The position numbers were made by a program, and so were the translations under genes. A stretch of DNA of 64,000 nucleotides from the NCBI RefSeq assembly GCF_008369915.1, contig NZ_VSRN01000001.1:3096501-3160500 (forward strand), read 5' to 3'. The notes beneath the pieces are model-generated. The model was given only the letters and a program-made list of their open reading frames with translations. It was not told the DNA's origin and searched no databases. This DNA comes from Dyadobacter sp. UC 10. GTDB lineage: Bacteria; Bacteroidota; Bacteroidia; Cytophagales; Spirosomataceae. Positions 62,291 to 64,000 of the stretch are shown here, one piece after another (the first letter of the stretch is position 1; each line of letters begins with the position of its first letter).

Positions 62291-63082
62291 CTAAAATCCA
62301 ATCGAATTCCCGCCATCAACCGGCAGCGAAACGCCTGTGATGAATTTCGCCGCTTCCGACGCGAGGAATACAGCTGCCCAACCAATATCGTCGGGTTTAC
62401 CCCAGGTTCCCATCGGAGTCCGGTCCATCGCTTTGTCGCGGCGCGATGGGTCGCCGTTCATGGCAGTGAGCATCATCGGCGTTTCGATAAATCCTGGCGC
62501 GATTGCATTAACACGCACGTTATAGGGTGAAAATTCAGTTGTCAGAGCCTTTACCATTCCGCCGATCGCCGATTTGGAGGCAGTATAAGCCACTACCCGG
62601 TCGATCCCGTACAGCGCCGCCATTGAGGTGATCATAATAATAGATCCCCTTTTCCGCGCGATCATTCTCTTGCCGCATTCGCGCGTCACCGAGAATACCG
62701 CATGCAGGTTGGTCTGTATAATACGGTCAAAGTCTTCGTCGGTCACTTCAACTGCGTGTTTTTTCATATTAATGCCTGCATTGTTGATCAGGATATCGAT
62801 CTCGCCGACGTTTGCTTCAATATTCTCAATCAGTGCCGGAATGGATTTCAGATCGGTGATATCATTTACAAAGTAGTGGGCATTCCCATTTCCAAGTGCT
62901 GCGACGGCTTCCTGCAAAACGGCCTCCCTTCTACCTGTGATCACTACTTTCGCGCCTGCCTGCACGAGGCACCTGGCAATATAAAATCCGATTCCGCTGC
63001 CGCCGCCGGTAATTAATGCAAGTTTTCCTTCCAGGGAAAAGGGTTGGAGGACTGGATGTGTCAATGGAGCTTCGTGTGGCAT
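62291..63082 (-). CDS. SDR-family dehydrogenase, probable D-mannonate oxidoreductase
   Basis: This 263-residue short-chain dehydrogenase has the cofactor motif TGGGSGIG at 25-32, NNAG at 100-103, Ser153, and the catalytic pair Tyr166-x3-Lys170 (YTASK). It is 23 bases downstream of mannonate dehydratase on the same strand. The likely reaction is D-fructuronate to or from D-mannonate with NAD(P), the SDR alternative to UxuB in hexuronate breakdown. Gluconate 5-dehydrogenase activity is the main alternative. Confidence 0.88.
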   Translation of the reverse strand: MPHEAPLTHPVLQPFSLEGKLALITGGGSGIGFYIARCLVQAGAKVVITGRREAVLQEAVAALGNGNAHYFVNDITDLKSIPALIENIEANVGEIDILINNAGINMKKHAVEVTDEDFDRIIQTNLHAVFSVTRECGKRMIARKRGSIIMITSMAALYGIDRVVAYTASKSAIGGMVKALTTEFSPYNVRVNAIAPGFIETPMMLTAMNGDPSRRDKAMDRTPMGTWGKPDDIGWAAVFLASEAAKFITGVSLPVDGGNSIGF

Positions 63083-63105
63083 AAGTAAGCCGGTATTTTA
63101 TTTTA

Positions 63106-64000
63106 TTAAAACTGATTGAAGGACCTTAAAATACTCATTTCAAGTCCGCGTAATTCCGCCAACGCTTTCAATCGCCCGATCGCAGAGTAGCCGGGATATG
63201 TTTTTTTATGCAAGTCATCAAGCATCTGGAAGCCGTGGTCTGGTCTCATTGGTAGCTGGTTGTCAGCATATTTTTCACTTTTCCGACGAATTTCTTCTTC
63301 CGTCAACGCCTTCACCACTTCATACATATCCACATCGCCTTCCAGATGCGGCGCCTCGTGGAAATTCAGTGGATTATCTGCGTCACGTTTGGTTGTTCGC
63401 AAGTGCACAAAGTGAATGCGGTCGCCAAAACGCCGGATCATTCCTGGCAGATCGTTGTCTGCCCGAACCCCGAGCGAGCCGGTACAAAAAGTAATTCCAT
63501 TAGCCCTTACATCGCAGGATTGCAGCAATTGTTCGAGATCAGCTGCGGTACTCACAACCCGCGGCAGGCCCAGCAATGAGCGCGGCGGATCGTCGGGGTG
63601 AATGCAAAGATTAATGCCGAGATCCTGTGCCAGCGGCGCGATTTGTGATACAAAATAATAAAGATTTTGCCTGAGCTCCTTATCACCTATTTCAGCATAA
63701 TTATTTAGTAAGCCCTGAAACTCAGTCAGCTCAAATGCCTCTTCCGAACCTGGTAAACCGAGCAGGACCGTATTCGTGAGTGTCCCGATTTCCTCCGGGG
63801 TCATTGTTTTTATCTTCGACAGGGCAGCTTCCTGCACGCTGGTTTCGTAATCGGCAAAAGCACCTGGCCTTTGCAAAATGTAAAGGTCAAAAAGAGCAAA
63901 ATCCTCCCATACAAACCGAAGTGTCTTTTGGCCTTCGGGAAGGGTGTGATCAAGGATTGTTCTCGACCAGTCCAAAACCGGCATAAAGTTGTAGCAAACC
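63106..64000 (-). CDS. uxuA: mannonate dehydratase, partial
   Basis: This is the C-terminal ~298 residues; the frame continues past the window edge, reading VCYNFMPVLDWSRT at the edge, so the Met at 63984 is internal. UxuA converts D-mannonate to 2-keto-3-deoxygluconate. Features include LCIHPDDPPRSLLGLPR, GITFCTGSLGVR, IHFVHLRTTKRD and MRPDHGFQMLDD, which hold the metal and substrate residues (His, Asp, Cys, His). Together with the SDR it covers the glucuronate/mannonate branch of hexuronate catabolism. Confidence 0.95.
   Translation of the reverse strand, partial: VCYNFMPVLDWSRTILDHTLPEGQKTLRFVWEDFALFDLYILQRPGAFADYETSVQEAALSKIKTMTPEEIGTLTNTVLLGLPGSEEAFELTEFQGLLNNYAEIGDKELRQNLYYFVSQIAPLAQDLGINLCIHPDDPPRSLLGLPRVVSTAADLEQLLQSCDVRANGITFCTGSLGVRADNDLPGMIRRFGDRIHFVHLRTTKRDADNPLNFHEAPHLEGDVDMYEVVKALTEEEIRRKSEKYADNQLPMRPDHGFQMLDDLHKKTYPGYSAIGRLKALAELRGLEMSILRSFNQF

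Overview
The window looks like a chromosomal segment of a Bacteroidota bacterium of the Cytophagales, most like Dyadobacter or a close relative. The grounds are two SusC/SusD pairs, a type IX secretion (T9SS) sorting tail, many sugar-handling Gfo/Idh/MocA and ThuA proteins, AraC regulators and start sites without Shine-Dalgarno sequences. The genus is inferred from gene content and protein style, not from a marker gene. No rRNA, tRNA, CRISPR array, prophage or intact insertion sequence was seen.

Layout. 1-6 kb: a lipoprotein, a beta-barrel protein, an acyl-CoA thioesterase, RidA, glutamyl-tRNA synthetase, a small acidic protein and an AIM24-like protein. 6-14.6 kb (minus strand): an esterase-like T9SS cargo protein, SusD/SusC pair 1 with a LacI-type palindrome upstream, and an oxidoreductase. 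15-20 kb (plus strand): four consecutive genes that together make a complete trans-4-hydroxyproline to 2-oxoglutarate pathway (deaminase, semialdehyde dehydrogenase, epimerase, D-hydroxyproline dehydrogenase). 20-32.5 kb: a 128-bp tandem repeat array, a DUF885 peptidase, an amino-acid permease, Xaa-Pro aminopeptidase, SusD/SusC pair 2 and an S9 dipeptidyl-peptidase. 33.6-40.2 kb (minus strand): a fused 5-oxoprolinase/hydantoinase, a YcsG-like transporter and a GH30 glycosidase one base behind it. Together, 15-40 kb reads as a locus for proline- and hydroxyproline-rich (glyco)peptides. 

40-52 kb: a ParE-type toxin-antitoxin pair, an AraC regulator, a 1252-residue ThuA/propeller/cupredoxin lipoprotein with a Gfo/Idh partner, an unknown membrane-anchored protein, a GNAT enzyme, a Tat-exported GH125 mannosidase, and a HigBA-like toxin-antitoxin group. 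52-56 kb: a siderophore-type TonB receptor with a PepSY membrane protein. 56.4-64 kb: a second AraC/Gfo-Idh/ThuA/isomerase module, a DinD-like protein, and an SDR next to mannonate dehydratase, which runs off the right edge.

Besides the genes, several spacers contain hairpins built by repeating one short word. One family, a 4-base TTGT/ACAA loop closed by GGTG/CACC with changing outer stems, occurs both in the 128-bp array at 20 kb and at 56.2 kb.
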